A stretch of DNA of 37,588 nt from Gnetum montanum (lineage: Eukaryota > Streptophyta > Gnetopsida > Gnetales > Gnetaceae), in the NCBI GenBank assembly GCA_015680685.1, contig MNCI01030970.1:1-37588 (forward strand), in the 5' to 3' direction. Positions 19,941-30,450 of this stretch are shown one piece after another. The translations under genes were made by a program, and so were the position numbers. The notes under the pieces were generated by a model. That model searched no databases. It had not been told where the DNA came from and saw only the letters and a list, made by a program, of their open reading frames with translations. Position 1 is the stretch's first letter. Every line of letters begins with the position of its first letter.

Positions 19941-20890
19941 CTCCTAGTTGATACTTAACCTTTCGAATCTTCAAGTCATGAAATTTCTTGTTACATTCCT
20001 TGTGCAACTCATTTGATGATAGGGTAGCTAATCAATTTTCGTCTAGCACGTTTAAAGTTGCCAACCTTTGTTTTTTTGCTAGATCAAGATCGAGGTGGAG
20101 GTCACAAGCCATTGATAGTATACAGAGCTTGGTTTGAATTCAAAGCATTATAAGCTTTTAGTACACTAAATCATAGGGAGAGTAGCCTATAGGGAGTTTC
20201 TAAGTGGAGTGGTATGCCAAAAGAGCATCATTTAGTTTAGTGCTCCAATCTCACCTATATTTGCTAATTGTCCTAGTTAATATTTTAGTGATCTCCTTGT
20301 TGGTGACCTTATCTTGTTAGTTAGCTTGAGGGTGATAAGGTGTAGTCAATTTATGTTCAACCCCTAAGAATTGCATTAACTTCCGAAAAGTTGCACTTGT
20401 GAAGTGTGTTCTATTATCTGAAATAAGTGCACGTGGCACACCAAACCTATTTACGATTTTTTGTTGCATAAATTGTGCAGCTGTAAATGATGTGCAGTCT
20501 ATAACAGTAACTACTTCAGCTCATTTCATTAGATACTCTACGGAAACTACAATGTAAGCTTTTCCATTGGACATTGGTGTAATGGGCCCCATAATATCTA
20601 TTCCCCAAATGTTGAAGGGTTCTAAAGGTTGAATTCATTGTTGTGGACCCTCCATTCTAGAAGTCATCTCTCCATCACGTTGGAAGCACTAACAAGATTG
20701 GATAAATTGATGGGCATCCCAAAATAATGTTAGCCAGTAATATCCTACAAGCAAGAACTTAATAGCCATTCATCTCCCCGCATAGTGACCCCCACAAGGG
20801 CCCTCATGAGCATCTTGGAGAACTATGAGTTGGTCTTCCTTAGGCATGTACCATCGAATCAAACCATCAGAACACACTTTGTAAAGTTGT
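19936..20890 (-). pseudogene. Element F integrase, main part
   Basis: The translation follows the usual order: a zinc-binding region with HEGPCGGHYAG and an altered C-C pair (about 20800-20690), then WGIDIMGPITP (first aspartate, about 20600), ISDNRTHFTS (second aspartate, about 20430; usual form SDNGTHF) and YHPQAN*QDKVTN near 20315. In the last motif the catalytic glutamate has become lysine and the glycine before it a stop. LLAYHST and GYSPYDLVY follow. The frame ends at 19936, where the solo LTR begins, and resumes at 16452. Multiple stops and the lost glutamate mean no activity. Confidence 0.85.
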
Positions 20891-21096
20891 CAATTAATCT
20901 CCATGAAGTACTTGGCTCTATGAAGAACTTGTTGTTTCTTCCTAAAGTCTAGCTTCTGTGGTGTTTGTTGAGTAAGGAGATAGGTGAGAATGCTACTATA
21001 CCAGTTTGTCTCCATGGGTTGGTTATTGGCTACACTGGCAAAGAGGGCTTCATCAGGAAAATGATCAGACATTACATATTCATCCTCTTTGCTATC

Positions 21097-21510
21097 CTAG
21101 CACAACCTAGATAAATGATTTGCAACTATGTTCTCGGTGCCTTTTCGATCGATCATCATTAGATTAAACTCCTGTAGAATTACTAGCCATTGTATAATAC
21201 AAGGGCTAACCGTTGGCTTGTTCATGAGGAACTTGATTACACTATGATTCGTGTAGATGAACACTTTGTAGCCTAACACATAGTGCCTAAACTTATCTAG
21301 TGCAAACACTACAATCATTAATTCTTTCTCTGTAGTTGTGTAGTTAAGTTGTGCACCAATGATACTTCTACTTGAACAGTGGATGTAGTAAGGGCATTTT
21401 TGGTCATCTAACTATGTAAGTACGGCTCCTAAAGAATAATTGGATGCGTTAGTCATTATGTAGAATGGTATGGACCAGTCAGGAGCTTGTAGAATGGGAG
21501 TTTCTACAAG
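21097..21510 (-). pseudogene. Element F RNase H (Ty3 type)
   Basis: The open part at 21318-21097 contains FALDKFRHYVLGYKVFIYTN and LVILQEFNLMMIDRKGTENI, then VANHLSRLC. These are the usual Athila-type motifs, but the three catalytic aspartates appear as asparagine: TNAS for TDAS (about 21455), YTNH for YTDH, and ANHLSR for ADHLSR. Each is a single G-to-A change. It follows RT directly. Confidence 0.85.
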
Positions 21511-21539
21511 CTTCTATTTCAAAGTTTGGAATGCTCGTT

Positions 21540-22755
21540 CACATTTCCAAGTCCACTCAAAAGGTACGTCCTTCTTTGTCAGCTCTACCAACAGTTTGGG
21601 AATCTTGGAGAAGTTCTAAATGAATCTCGTATAGTAGCCAGTGTGTCCAAGGAATGACCAAATGTGTTTGAAAGTTTTTGGTTGATGGGTGATTCCTTAG
21701 ATAACCCTAATTTTATTTGGATCTACCTCTATTCCTACATGTGAATCCTTATGCCCAAGTACTACATCTTCTTGGACCATTAAATGGCTTTTTTGCCAGT
21801 TGAGCCTTAAGTTGGTTTCTACGCATCTTTTCAGCACTTGCTCTAATCCATCCAAAGCTTGATCAAAACTTGTTCCATAGGTGGAGAATTCATCCATAAA
21901 GACTTCCACTCCGTTCCCTATCTGTTGTTGGAATATGCTTAGAACTAGATGTTGAAACGTGCTAGGAGCATTGCACAAGCCAAACAACATTTGTCTATAC
22001 GCAAACATTCCCCAAGGACTGGTGAACGTTGTCTTGGCTTGGTCTTCTAGGACTATCCATATTTGGTTGTATCCACTATAGCCATCTAGAAAACTATAAT
22101 AGCGATGAACTGCTATGGTATCTAAGACTTGGTCAACGAATGGCAACGGAAAGTGATCCTTAAATGTTGCCATGTTCAGCAACCTAAAATGTATGCACAT
22201 CCTCAATTTGCCTCCCTTTTTAGGCATGATCACCAGAGGGCTAACCCATTTGCTATTAGCAATAGGATATATGAACCTAGCCTTAAGAAGTTGTTTTATT
22301 TCTTCTTTTACTACTTGCTTCAATTTTGGATTCAATTTCCTCTACAGTTGTTTTCGAGGTTTCATGGAGGGGTTAGTGTAAATCCTATGCTGGCATATCC
22401 TAGGATCTATTCTAGTAAATTTGGGATATGACCATGCAAAGGCTTTTGACCACTTTTTTATCACTTTCAGCAGACTTCCTTTTTGTTTGGAAGAAATTAT
22501 TGCATTGATGATTACCGATTTTCCATTTTTGAGGGTCATATATTCCAAACTGGTGGGTAATGGTTTCAATTCCAGGGCCTCTTGCTTGAATTTTTTAGAA
22601 ATTTCCAACTTCCCCCAGTTGATGTTTTCAAGGTTAAGGCTTGGAAGTTGGCAGCGGACTTGCTCTAGTGCATCTATGGTTTCAATGTAAGTGCACGTTA
22701 TTCCCTCAGTTAGTTCCATGCATGTTAGTGAGTTACTCTCTTGATTAGTTATCAA
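21540..22755 (-). pseudogene. Element F reverse transcriptase with Athila-type linker
   Basis: RT copies element RNA into DNA. The linker at 22755-22342 contains ELKPLPTSLEYMTLKNG, AFAWSYPKFTRIDPRICQHR, close to the linker I know from Athila elements. The RT proper (22335-21697) has WVSPLVIMPKKGGKLRMCIH, FPLPFVDQVLD, SFLDGYSGYNQI, MFAYRQMLFGLCNAPSTFQH and the catalytic box FMDEFSTYG, normally FMDDFSVYG. The second catalytic aspartate is therefore glutamate, and the VDFR motif reads IHFR. The fingers and palm are otherwise open for over 200 codons, so RT is the best-preserved part of F. Confidence 0.9.
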
Positions 22756-22759
22756 CCAC

Positions 22760-23300
22760 TGGGTGTCTTCTTGTCATGTGGCTACTGTATATAGGCACTT
22801 TTATATGTTAATATCTTGTGCACATTGGTTGCATGTAGGCAATGCTAAAATTTGCACAACCCATGATCTTTGCATGCAGTTGCACATTGTATCACTGTAT
22901 GCGATGCATGGAACCTTCTTCTTTTCGATCTTTCCAAAAGTGTTCTCATTAGATATTTCCAGGGAATGATCACAGATTCCTAGGCATGCATCTATAGTAC
23001 TTAGCCATGCTCTTCCCATTATTATTGGGGAGTCCCCTTTACTGTTAGTCACTTATATCACTAGGAAATCAGCTAGGTACGACCACCCACACATAGTGGT
23101 GATGATGTCCTCCACCAGTCCCAAGGAAATAGTGATGGACTGGTCTACTAGCTCTTGGCGAATATTGCTCTTCCTTAATGAAGGCAGGTTCCAGGCTTTG
23201 TACATTTCTTGTGATATTAAGTTGACTTCGGAACCTGAATCCAAAAGAGCTTTGCATGTCTCATTCCCAGCGATTTGGAGATAGATTAGAGGGCTTCCAG
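22760..23300 (-). pseudogene. Element F aspartic protease
   Basis: The protease cuts the Gag-Pol polyprotein. The frame at 23244-23053 has the active-site motif LDSGSEVNLIS (usual D-S/T-G). The next frame, 23052-22801, contains SPIIMGRAWLSTIDA, matching the usual 'ILGRPFLATA' near the protease C-terminus. A frame change separates the two parts near 23050. Confidence 0.8.
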
Positions 23301-23599
23301 GATCAAAGAATTTCCTAGGAAGGTGGCTAACCTTGATCTAGTAAGTTACAATAGTGTTAACATAACCATATGCGTTGAGCTTGGTGTTTGGTTTGAAGGG
23401 AGCTCTGAAGCCTTATTTGATGGGGAGGTGTTCAGAGGTTCAACCGCTTGTGGTTGTAAGGGCTTGGTTGGACTGTTGGCTCTGAAGAAAGGTCTTTTCT
23501 TCTTATGGTTATTAGAACCAATAGCAGATTAAGGATTTATAGCCCTTGTAGCATTACATTGCTACAGTTGAGTAGGGAGTTCCCCTTGCATTGCTAGAG

Positions 23600-25891
23600 C
23601 AGGTGGTAATGGAGCTATTGGTGTGAGAGCTACGGATGGATTTGAAGGATGGTATGTTTGTGGGTTATCTTCCATAGGAGAAAGAGTTCTATAACACTCA
23701 TGAGCTTGGTAGTGATGTTGTGGTGTAATGTGACTAATAGAGTCACGTGGAGAGATTGGATGTTGTATGTAGTAGCCATATGGGTCAGGTTGCTAGTAGG
23801 GGTATTGTTGCCTTGGTGGTGGCATCCCCCATGACTATAGGTATTGCCATTTTTGATGTTGCTCAACAGGTTGTGGTGGAGTTCCACTTGGATAATATGT
23901 TGAAGGTTGGTGGAACTGCCTTGGGGATAAGGTAACCATCAGGGTGTTTGTTGTTTATTTAGTTGTGGGTTGAGTGCATACATCCCAGACTCTTGTAGAT
24001 GTGAGATCACTAGGCAACATCCCTTAGGTTGATCATATTGGCATATATTGCATCCACCATCATTTTCTATGTCTGAATCCACAACCTCTTTGGTGATGAC
24101 CATTTTACCCTTACCCTTGTTATGTGCATTTTCCACTTCTCTCTTTTTCTTTTTGTTGCAGTCACAACCTCACTCCCTAGACTCCTCTACAATTTTGAGA
24201 ACAGTTTCAAAACTACTATCCAGGGAGTTCCACATTTTTTCTACCATTTCCAATACTTCTGTTATTAACTTTTGGAGAGGCAAAGTTTTCCTATTCACCA
24301 TCTCTTTGAGTGGTGACTCTTCTTCCTCCTCACAAAATCTCACTCCCCTTTTTTAGAGGGAAGGTTCTTGGTTGTATTCTTCTACACTTTCTTTCTTTCA
24401 TAGCTCAGCTTCTTCTTTTGCTACTTGCTCTAGCAATCTATGAATTTGATGAGACCTAAGCTCTGATAACCTTCCTTGGGCATATGTCCCAAGGGTTCTT
24501 CTTGTTTCATGCCTAAGTCCATCCATGAGATGGCGTAGTTGATCCCACTACGAATAACCATGGCCAGGGCAACGATGTAATAGTGCGTAATAGCAGCCCA
24601 TGGCAGCATCCAAGGGTTCATGATTTCCTTGCTTCCATCCTTGGATTTGCTTTCATAGGTTAGACACTCGGGAGTATGTTTGGTACTTATCATTGAACAA
24701 TTTGAACACTGTACTCCACCTCTGAATGGATTTTGGTTCTAAGGACCAATACCAGCTTTCAGCTCCTTTCACTAGTATCCTTAGGAACAACTTCAATTTT
24801 TGCCATTCATTTTCTATGTATTGCAAGACACATGCATTGTGGAATGCTTGTAAATGATTTTTAGGATTAGCATTGTATCCCCCTTCAAATTGTGGGATGT
24901 TGTTTATGTCTAGCCTCTTGATCCTATTATCCTTTTGGTGCCTTGTTGGAACTCTTACGACCTCCGTTATATCTAGCATGCTTCTAGTTGTGAGTAGGGG
25001 TTCTTCATGATCATCTCATTCATAGCATCTATGGTGTCTATGCGGTTCCCTACTCTCCCTTCTTCTATGCCTTGATTCCTTAGAGTGCCCTTGTCCTCAT
25101 TCTCGACTATCTTGTCGACATTTTTCACTTTGTTTTCCTTTATCCTCATGATTAGTTTCCCTATGATTGCATCTGGACACTGAAGGAGAGGGTGAAGGTG
25201 ATGATGAAGGTGAAGAAGAAGGAGAACCATTGCCATGATGGTGTTTTCTACCTTCTCTTTAGTGGGCTTGGCCTCGATTGTGATCACGATTAGAATGTCC
25301 ACCCTTATCATGTGTTTGTGTTCCTTTGTTGACCACTTCGTGTTCATGGGTATCAAAACCAAGGTTGTGAATAGTGGAATGGAGGTTCTGATACACTACC
25401 TCTTGACCATTGTCAGGAGGAGGAAAATTATTTTGTGGGGAACCTATTGAAGCAGGTTCACCATCCTCAATTTCACTCAAAACGTGTAGAGCATCATGGG
25501 GCCATTTACCCTTCAAGGATGTGTGGTATCTCTCCTGTCACAAGTCCCTTTGACGTTGCACTTCTGCGGGATGATAGTCCCTTGTGTCATGATCGCATGT
25601 AATGTATTCTGTGTATAAAAGTGGCATGCCTATTTGTGAGAGAGCACTAAGGAGCATGTTGGGGACTGATTGTTCTAGAGGCAACACTATGTTACACTCC
25701 AAGTCTCTCCAATGTAGTTGTTCATCTTGGTGGAGAATAAAGGTGAAATTGGGTACATACTCATTAGGATGAGTATATACCACATGAAACTATTGAAGAA
25801 CTGGTAGATTTTGGTTATGTGTATTATGCTGCTAACTACCTCTTATGTTAGTCCTAGGTGGTGAAATGCTCTTATGCGAAGAAGAAGACAT
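23600..25891 (-). pseudogene. Element F gag, broken
   Basis: The proposed start is ATG at 25891 (MSSSSHKSISPPRT), 127 bases after the PBS. Pieces: 25783-25538 (N-terminal part), a serine/proline-rich block near 25230-25180, and the capsid-like core at 24979-24653, with NIPQFEGGYNANPKNHLQAF, CVLQYIENEWQKLKLFL and FNDKYQTYSRVSNL. The core continues through 24693-24430. A cysteine-bearing block GGCNICQYDQPKGCC follows at about 24060-24000. It is not a standard CCHC knuckle but is shared with element E. At least four frame changes or stops break it. Confidence 0.85.
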
Positions 25892-26017
25892 CTTGTCTTG
25901 TTTGGTGTGCAATGTACCATTGGCTTATCTTTCTTTGATTAACCCTAAGGGTTCGTTCTAACATTTCAACGATATGAATGATTTCCTATGTTCTATGTAG
26001 CACACAAAAAACTAAGT

Positions 26018-26035
26018 CCTTGGCAGCGACGCTAA
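26018..26035 (-). other. Primer binding site of element F, tRNA-Asp type
   Basis: On the minus strand TTAGCGTCGCTGCCAAGG follows the LTR end directly. It matches the tRNA-Asp type PBS except for transitions. Confidence 0.7.
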
Positions 26036-26829
26036 TGATGAGTGGCAAGGTACCCCTACACTCAACCATACGAATACTAGCGTTTCATGCTTGATCCGGT
26101 CAAACTCCAAGGACTAAGTGCTTATGTGTCTTAATGGAACACTTAGGGTTAATTAATCGTTGTCTTCCCAAACTTACTTGTATTGTCATGGTTGAATGGT
26201 TAAGTAAGCTTGAGGTATATGATTTTTATAGCTTTTTGTCTTTTTATGTCTTATTCTAATAAAGGAAAGGGAGAGAGAACTAAGTGACTAACTTACATTA
26301 ACAATTCATTAACCAATTCCTAAATGTTCCTAACACCAGTATTTATTCCCACTTGCCGTACACATCCTGAACCGGTGCAATGCTACTGGGATTACCAAAC
26401 GCTAATCATTACTAGGTTACCAAGCACTACACGCATGCTCGAAGCGGTCGTATTGGGTGTATTTAACTAAGGGGGTTGAAGGTTGAGAGAGATATTAATT
26501 AACTAGGAAAGAATTAAATAATAATTAATTACTAATTAGCTTAATCTATATCATGCAAGGTTTATCATAAAGTTCATCTTTATTGCCATACACAAAATTG
26601 TGCTCAGGTACAAATTGCTCAAATAAAGATTCGTTCACTCTATGACTCCTACTGTAGGCACATAGAAATAATTATAATTTTGGAATAACTAAACTGCAAG
26701 AATTTGGCTAAGGGTCTAAGTCTAACTCTCTTGGTAAAAATGGCACTACCTCTTATTTATAAAAGATGAGGCAGGACACGATATCGGGTGGTAGATGCGA
26801 TATCATGTACGCAATATCGTGGCTCATCA
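26036..26829 (-). mobile_element. 5' LTR of element F
   Basis: On the minus strand it runs TGATGAGCCACG to GCCACTCATCA, 794 bp, the same length as the 3' LTR. TATAAATA lies at 26761-26754. U3 holds GATATC-type words at 26779-26818, but the two spacers between them are in the opposite order from the 3' LTR. Confidence 0.9.
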
Positions 26830-28300
26830 CAAGGGATTACGCATCAGTAGTAGAGGCATTCTAGACCACCTTCTCTTTTTCTTAGTTTACAGCTACTCTC
26901 TCCTTAGTTAGCTTGGCTAGCTACTCTATCCTAAATTGTTCTAAGTAGCTTTCCTTTAGTGGTGATGAGGTTTGAATTTGATATAGTGACATCAATAGGG
27001 ATGTCAAACAAGGTAGTCATCACTTAGCCCATCTACAATAGTCAATCCAATACATTGTCATGCACTGTAAGAGTCATTAAAGTCCCAGCTAGGATCTATG
27101 CATCTCTGGTCCTAGTAAGATCTACTGGGGGCACAATAGGCATAGTGAATGATTCTTTAATATGATCCATGATTACTTATTCTATGCCTACCACATTCTA
27201 ATGTTGCATTACCATGAATGTGGCACCTTCTTAAATTTCAAGCGTTACCTGGAAGGATGAAGCATTTCCAGAGATTTGCTTGCACCATTGGGATCCTCCT
27301 CTTGATTGTAACGAGATCTTCCCCCTTGTTGGATCAGCTGAAATAGTGGGCTATATGGCATCATCAATTACTCTGAAGAGATTGGACTCATCCCTACTTC
27401 CTTAGCTAACAACTTTAGCATTCTTCTATAAATGGCTCATTGAGGACTTGTAATCTTATGATGTCGATGGTGGCAAAGCTTGTGTCTCTAGGAATTGTTT
27501 AAGCTCACATTGTGTTTCTACTTTTGGCTTTGCCTTTTTCTCCAGTTCTTGCTCTTCACCAAGATCTTTTCTTGGTGCTGTAGGTTTGAGATGTTTGGTG
27601 AAGGAGGCATTCTAAGCCGTCCCGGGGGTATCATTCATATATCCTAGGATTCTAGCACATTTGCATAGCTTTCTAATTAGGTAAGGGGATGGAAGTGTTG
27701 GTTTCCCTACCTTTTTCTCTTAAAATCACCATTGAACTTCTATGAAGTAGAATTGGGGAAGATTGCCACAAATTTGTCCATTAAGATAGCACTTCCCTTG
27801 GCCACATATGTTGAAATTTGGTTGAGCCCTTTGGTGGGAAACATGTGGTATATACCAATCTTGAAGTATTTCCTCTCTTCCAGAGTTAGTTCATTATATG
27901 TTCTATCTTCTTCAACGTATGCTCATTGTAGCCATAGCATTTTTGGTATTAGGGTTAGATTTGGTGGACAAATGGGCTGCCTTAGCCCCTTCATTTGGTA
28001 GATTTAGAGCTACTGTAATGGCCTTGACTGAAAAAGAAACATTAACCCTACAAATGTTAATAATGATGCCCTCATCTTTGTTATGATAGAATTGATAAGT
28101 CTCACCAAGGTACCACTCACCATTGTCTGAAAGAATGGGCCATAAGGGTGACGCCTTAAGTTGCATTTGAATTGCTTCTGGAGAAAACTTCATAAATGGG
28201 CCAAAATTCATTTCCACTATGATCAAGGTCAATGTGGACTTTTCTTGAATGGTAGTAAGGAAATCAGGGGGCAACGTCAGAAGTTGTCACTACATAGGAG
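26830..28300 (-). pseudogene. Extra 3' ORF of element D, upstream half
   Basis: The best open part is 28274-27912, with MNFGPFMKFSPEAIQMQLKA, EWYLGETYQFYHNKDEG and RVNVSFSVKAITVALNLPNE. The last segment resembles the 'V.FS...I...L.LP.EG' segment of plant retrotransposon extra proteins (compare the family called putative plant transposon protein). That comparison is from memory. Coding-like sequence follows to 26830, including YNELTLEERKYFKIGIYHMF (about 27890-27830) and an E/K/R-rich part near 26960-26870 that joins the coiled coil at 13478. Several stops occur. The protein's role is unknown. Confidence 0.5.
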
Positions 28301-28511
28301 CCTGTAGTTCTACAACCTCCCCTTGGATCAACTGTCCAATAGTAGAAGCCTCTGGTGAATGCTAAAAGATTAGGCTTCCTACTCTTGATGTTCTACATGT
28401 TTGCCTTTTTGACCTTGGCCACCTCATGGATGCTTAGCTACTCTTTGTGAACATTCTTATGATGCACCTCTTTTTGGGGCCATCTACAAGTAAGCAAAGA
28501 TCAAATGTTAC
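28301..28511. other. Unassigned end of element D sequence
   Basis: About 200 bases, presumably more of element D, upstream of its extra ORF. No domain was recognised. GTTAC at 28507-28511 abuts the LTR fragment and could be a target duplication whose partner lies beyond the window. Confidence 0.3.
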
Positions 28512-28567
28512 TATTGACGATCGTTTCGGACGTGACCGCCAACGAGTGTCCTTGAACAGGATTTAGG
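28512..28567 (-). mobile_element. Last 56 bases of a Tat-like LTR
   Basis: On the minus strand CCTAAATCCTGTTCAAGG to GATCGTCAATA matches the terminus of the LTRs at 16453 and 29043. It stops at the N at 28568. It is the 3' end of an LTR whose remainder is missing from the assembly or the genome. Confidence 0.75.
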
Positions 28568-28568
28568 N
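28568..28568. other. Single undetermined base (N), likely collapsed gap
   Basis: On one side is the terminus of a Tat-like LTR. On the other is gag coding sequence of the same family. These are not neighbours in an element, so the N probably hides a gap. Confidence 0.7.
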
Positions 28569-28922
28569 TATATATTCTTCAGCTAAATAAGCTTTTCCAG
28601 GAATAAAAGGCTCAGGAAAATATTTGTAAACTACCTTAGGAATATCATGTTAATCTTGAAATCTTAATGGTGTAACTCCTTGCCAAGGATTTTCCATCCT
28701 ATTCCTTTGAAATGTTGAACTCTAATACTTTCTAGATCTCCTCTTGTAGATCAATAAACTGGATATAATGGGTGATCTTCTTGATCTTCTAGTTTTCACT
28801 CCACTACTAGTTCCCAATTCAAAATCTTTCTTTTGTTCTTCTTCTGATGAAGAATCAGTCTTACAATCTAGAATATCCTTTGAAACTTTGAAATTTTCCA
28901 AACTATCAATCTTCTTGGTCAT
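28569..28922 (-). pseudogene. N-terminal gag of the Tat-like family, truncated at the N
   Basis: The start is ATG 28922, 121 bases after the LTR end. The frame to 28722 is hydrophilic (MTKKIDSLENFKVS, TDSSSEEEQKKDFEL, KTRRSRRSP) with an acidic serine cluster then a basic cluster. A second frame, 28695-28572, reads MENPWQGVTPLRFQD and IPKVVYKYFPEPFIPGKAY and runs into the N. Position after LTR and PBS supports gag; no capsid domain is visible in so short a piece. The rest of this copy is absent. Confidence 0.55.
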
Positions 28923-29019
28923 GAACTGAAAATAGTATCTAATTTCCTAAGCCTTTATAGTAACAAATAATTGTTGATATGCTTACAAGGCTTATGAACC
29001 TAGAGGCTGAATTTTTAGC

Positions 29020-29042
29020 CCTCCTTCTAGTGCCAAAAGAAC
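29020..29042 (-). other. Primer-binding-site region of the Tat-like element
   Basis: On the minus strand GTTCTTTTGGCACTAGAAGGA follows the LTR end. TGGCACTAGAAGGAGGG looks like a PBS, starting with TGG (complement of tRNA CCA). I could not assign the tRNA. Confidence 0.5.
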
Positions 29043-30320
29043 TGTTGGCGACCATTTGGGACGCGACCGCCAACGAGTGTCCTTGAACAGGATTTAGGTG
29101 CCTGCTGGTCTCTGGAAACACCAAGGTCTAGATACCTTCAAATAAACTCAGTAGTTAATGTGAGTATGTGTGTGTGCTATTGCGGCATGTGGTTGTGTGA
29201 AATATAATGATTGTGTTGTGTGTAAACTACAAATGACTTACTTTAAAGAGATTCAGCCAACTTGCCAAGTACTATGAGTTGTTGAAAGTTTTCTATTTTG
29301 TTCGACTGCCTAGTCTATGCGGTCCTTATAATACCTACTTGTAATAAATAAAATTTTGTAAAAACATTTGAGCACAACTCCGCAAATCTACTCCTAATTT
29401 TCCCTAGAGAAAGAGATAGTTCCACAAGAAAACTAGAAATAGAGCAAGATTCGATGGAAATAAACAGAAAAGAAAAGAAAGAAGATTTGTGTAGACCTCA
29501 AATATTTAAACAAGGTAAAATGACACGAGTAAAGACTTTGCAATAAAGCTATTCCTAATTCAATATCTATGAATTGTTCAAACTTCCAAGGCTCAAATAA
29601 GCAATTTCTTCAAGATAATCCTACTATGCTACCAAAAGTTCTTGCGTAAACTACCATGTACGAGACTCCATTTTGACTAGATAATAGATGTCAACGATTG
29701 CATTCAAACAGAACCTTTGAAAGACTTGACAATTTCTGATTGAAATACCATGGAAATTCACTTTAAAGATAAAAATAAGCTATTCTGGTCCCATCAAAAT
29801 ACCAAGGATTTTCTGAACCCTCTCAACTACTAATTTGTTCAACGGCATGACTACAAGCATAGGCTCTCTTACAACAATCCCAATAGCAGTTCCTATACGT
29901 TGCACAATAACAATTTACTACTAAAATTCTCTGAAGGCTTTTAAACACAAGTGCTTCTATGGCAAAATTTTAATAGAAATTTCTATCGGGCAACAAGAAC
30001 GATAAGAGCAATCTAAAAATCCCAAAATTACTTGCCAAGGATGATACTATCTAAACCACTAGCTAAAAAATTTAAACAAAATAAAAATAAAACATAACTC
30101 ACAGGACTATGACAAAGAGGCTGAATTATTTCCTTTAGCAAGCCATCTTACAAGCAATCGTCTTTACAAATCTTCTTTACAAATGCTCTTCTCAAGACCC
30201 AAAGTGTGTCTTCAAGTGAGAGCCTAAGTGCTAGCTAATAGCTTTCCAAAGTATGATCTCCAAAAGTGTGATGCATGAGATCTCTCAAAAATAAGTCCTT
30301 CTTCTTTTCCCCCCCTTAAG

Positions 30321-30330
30321 CCTTTTTATA
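30321..30330 (-). promoter_or_regulatory. TATA box of LTR-2
   Basis: TATAAAAAGG on the minus strand, as in copies A and LTR-1. Confidence 0.6.
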
Positions 30331-30410
30331 AGGTTCATAAGGTAGTTATGTTCCCAAACTATCCTAGCTAAATTTTCTCCCGAGTAAGGAGGTTACAACT
30401 TATCCATTTA

Positions 30411-30450
30411 GTTAGGAGGAAGTTATGTAGTTAGGAAGTTATATAGTTAG
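30411..30450 (-). repeat. Short tandem GTTAGGA repeats upstream of the LTR-2 TATA box
   Basis: Units beginning GTTAGGA start at 30411, 30430 and 30446 (19 and 16 bases apart), each followed by AGTTAT or AATTAAT. They stand where LTR-1 has its 21-base repeats. Confidence 0.6.

Larger units (their letters stand above)
13479..26829 (-). mobile_element. Athila-like element F (Ty3/gypsy), full-length but decayed
   Basis: Two LTRs of 794 bp bound it. On the minus strand the order is LTR, PBS, gag, PR, RT, RNase H, integrase, long 3' region, PPT, LTR. RT reads FMDE where Athila-type elements normally read FMDD, and the RNase H and pre-RT linker also fit Athila. Flanks are CATGG (13474-13478) and CAAGG (26830-26834), a target duplication with one change. 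It interrupts the extra ORF of element D. A solo LTR of another family (16453-19935) sits in its integrase. Stops and lost catalytic residues show it is dead. Confidence 0.9.

Noticed and set aside
22129-22690. Plus-strand ORFs of 69-100 codons
   Set aside because: They are antisense to the element F reverse transcriptase and its linker, which are strongly supported.
20890-25891. Integrated pararetrovirus (caulimovirid) as source of the RT
   Set aside because: Integrase, LTRs and target duplications are present and the RT and linker are Athila-type. No movement or coat protein domain was seen.
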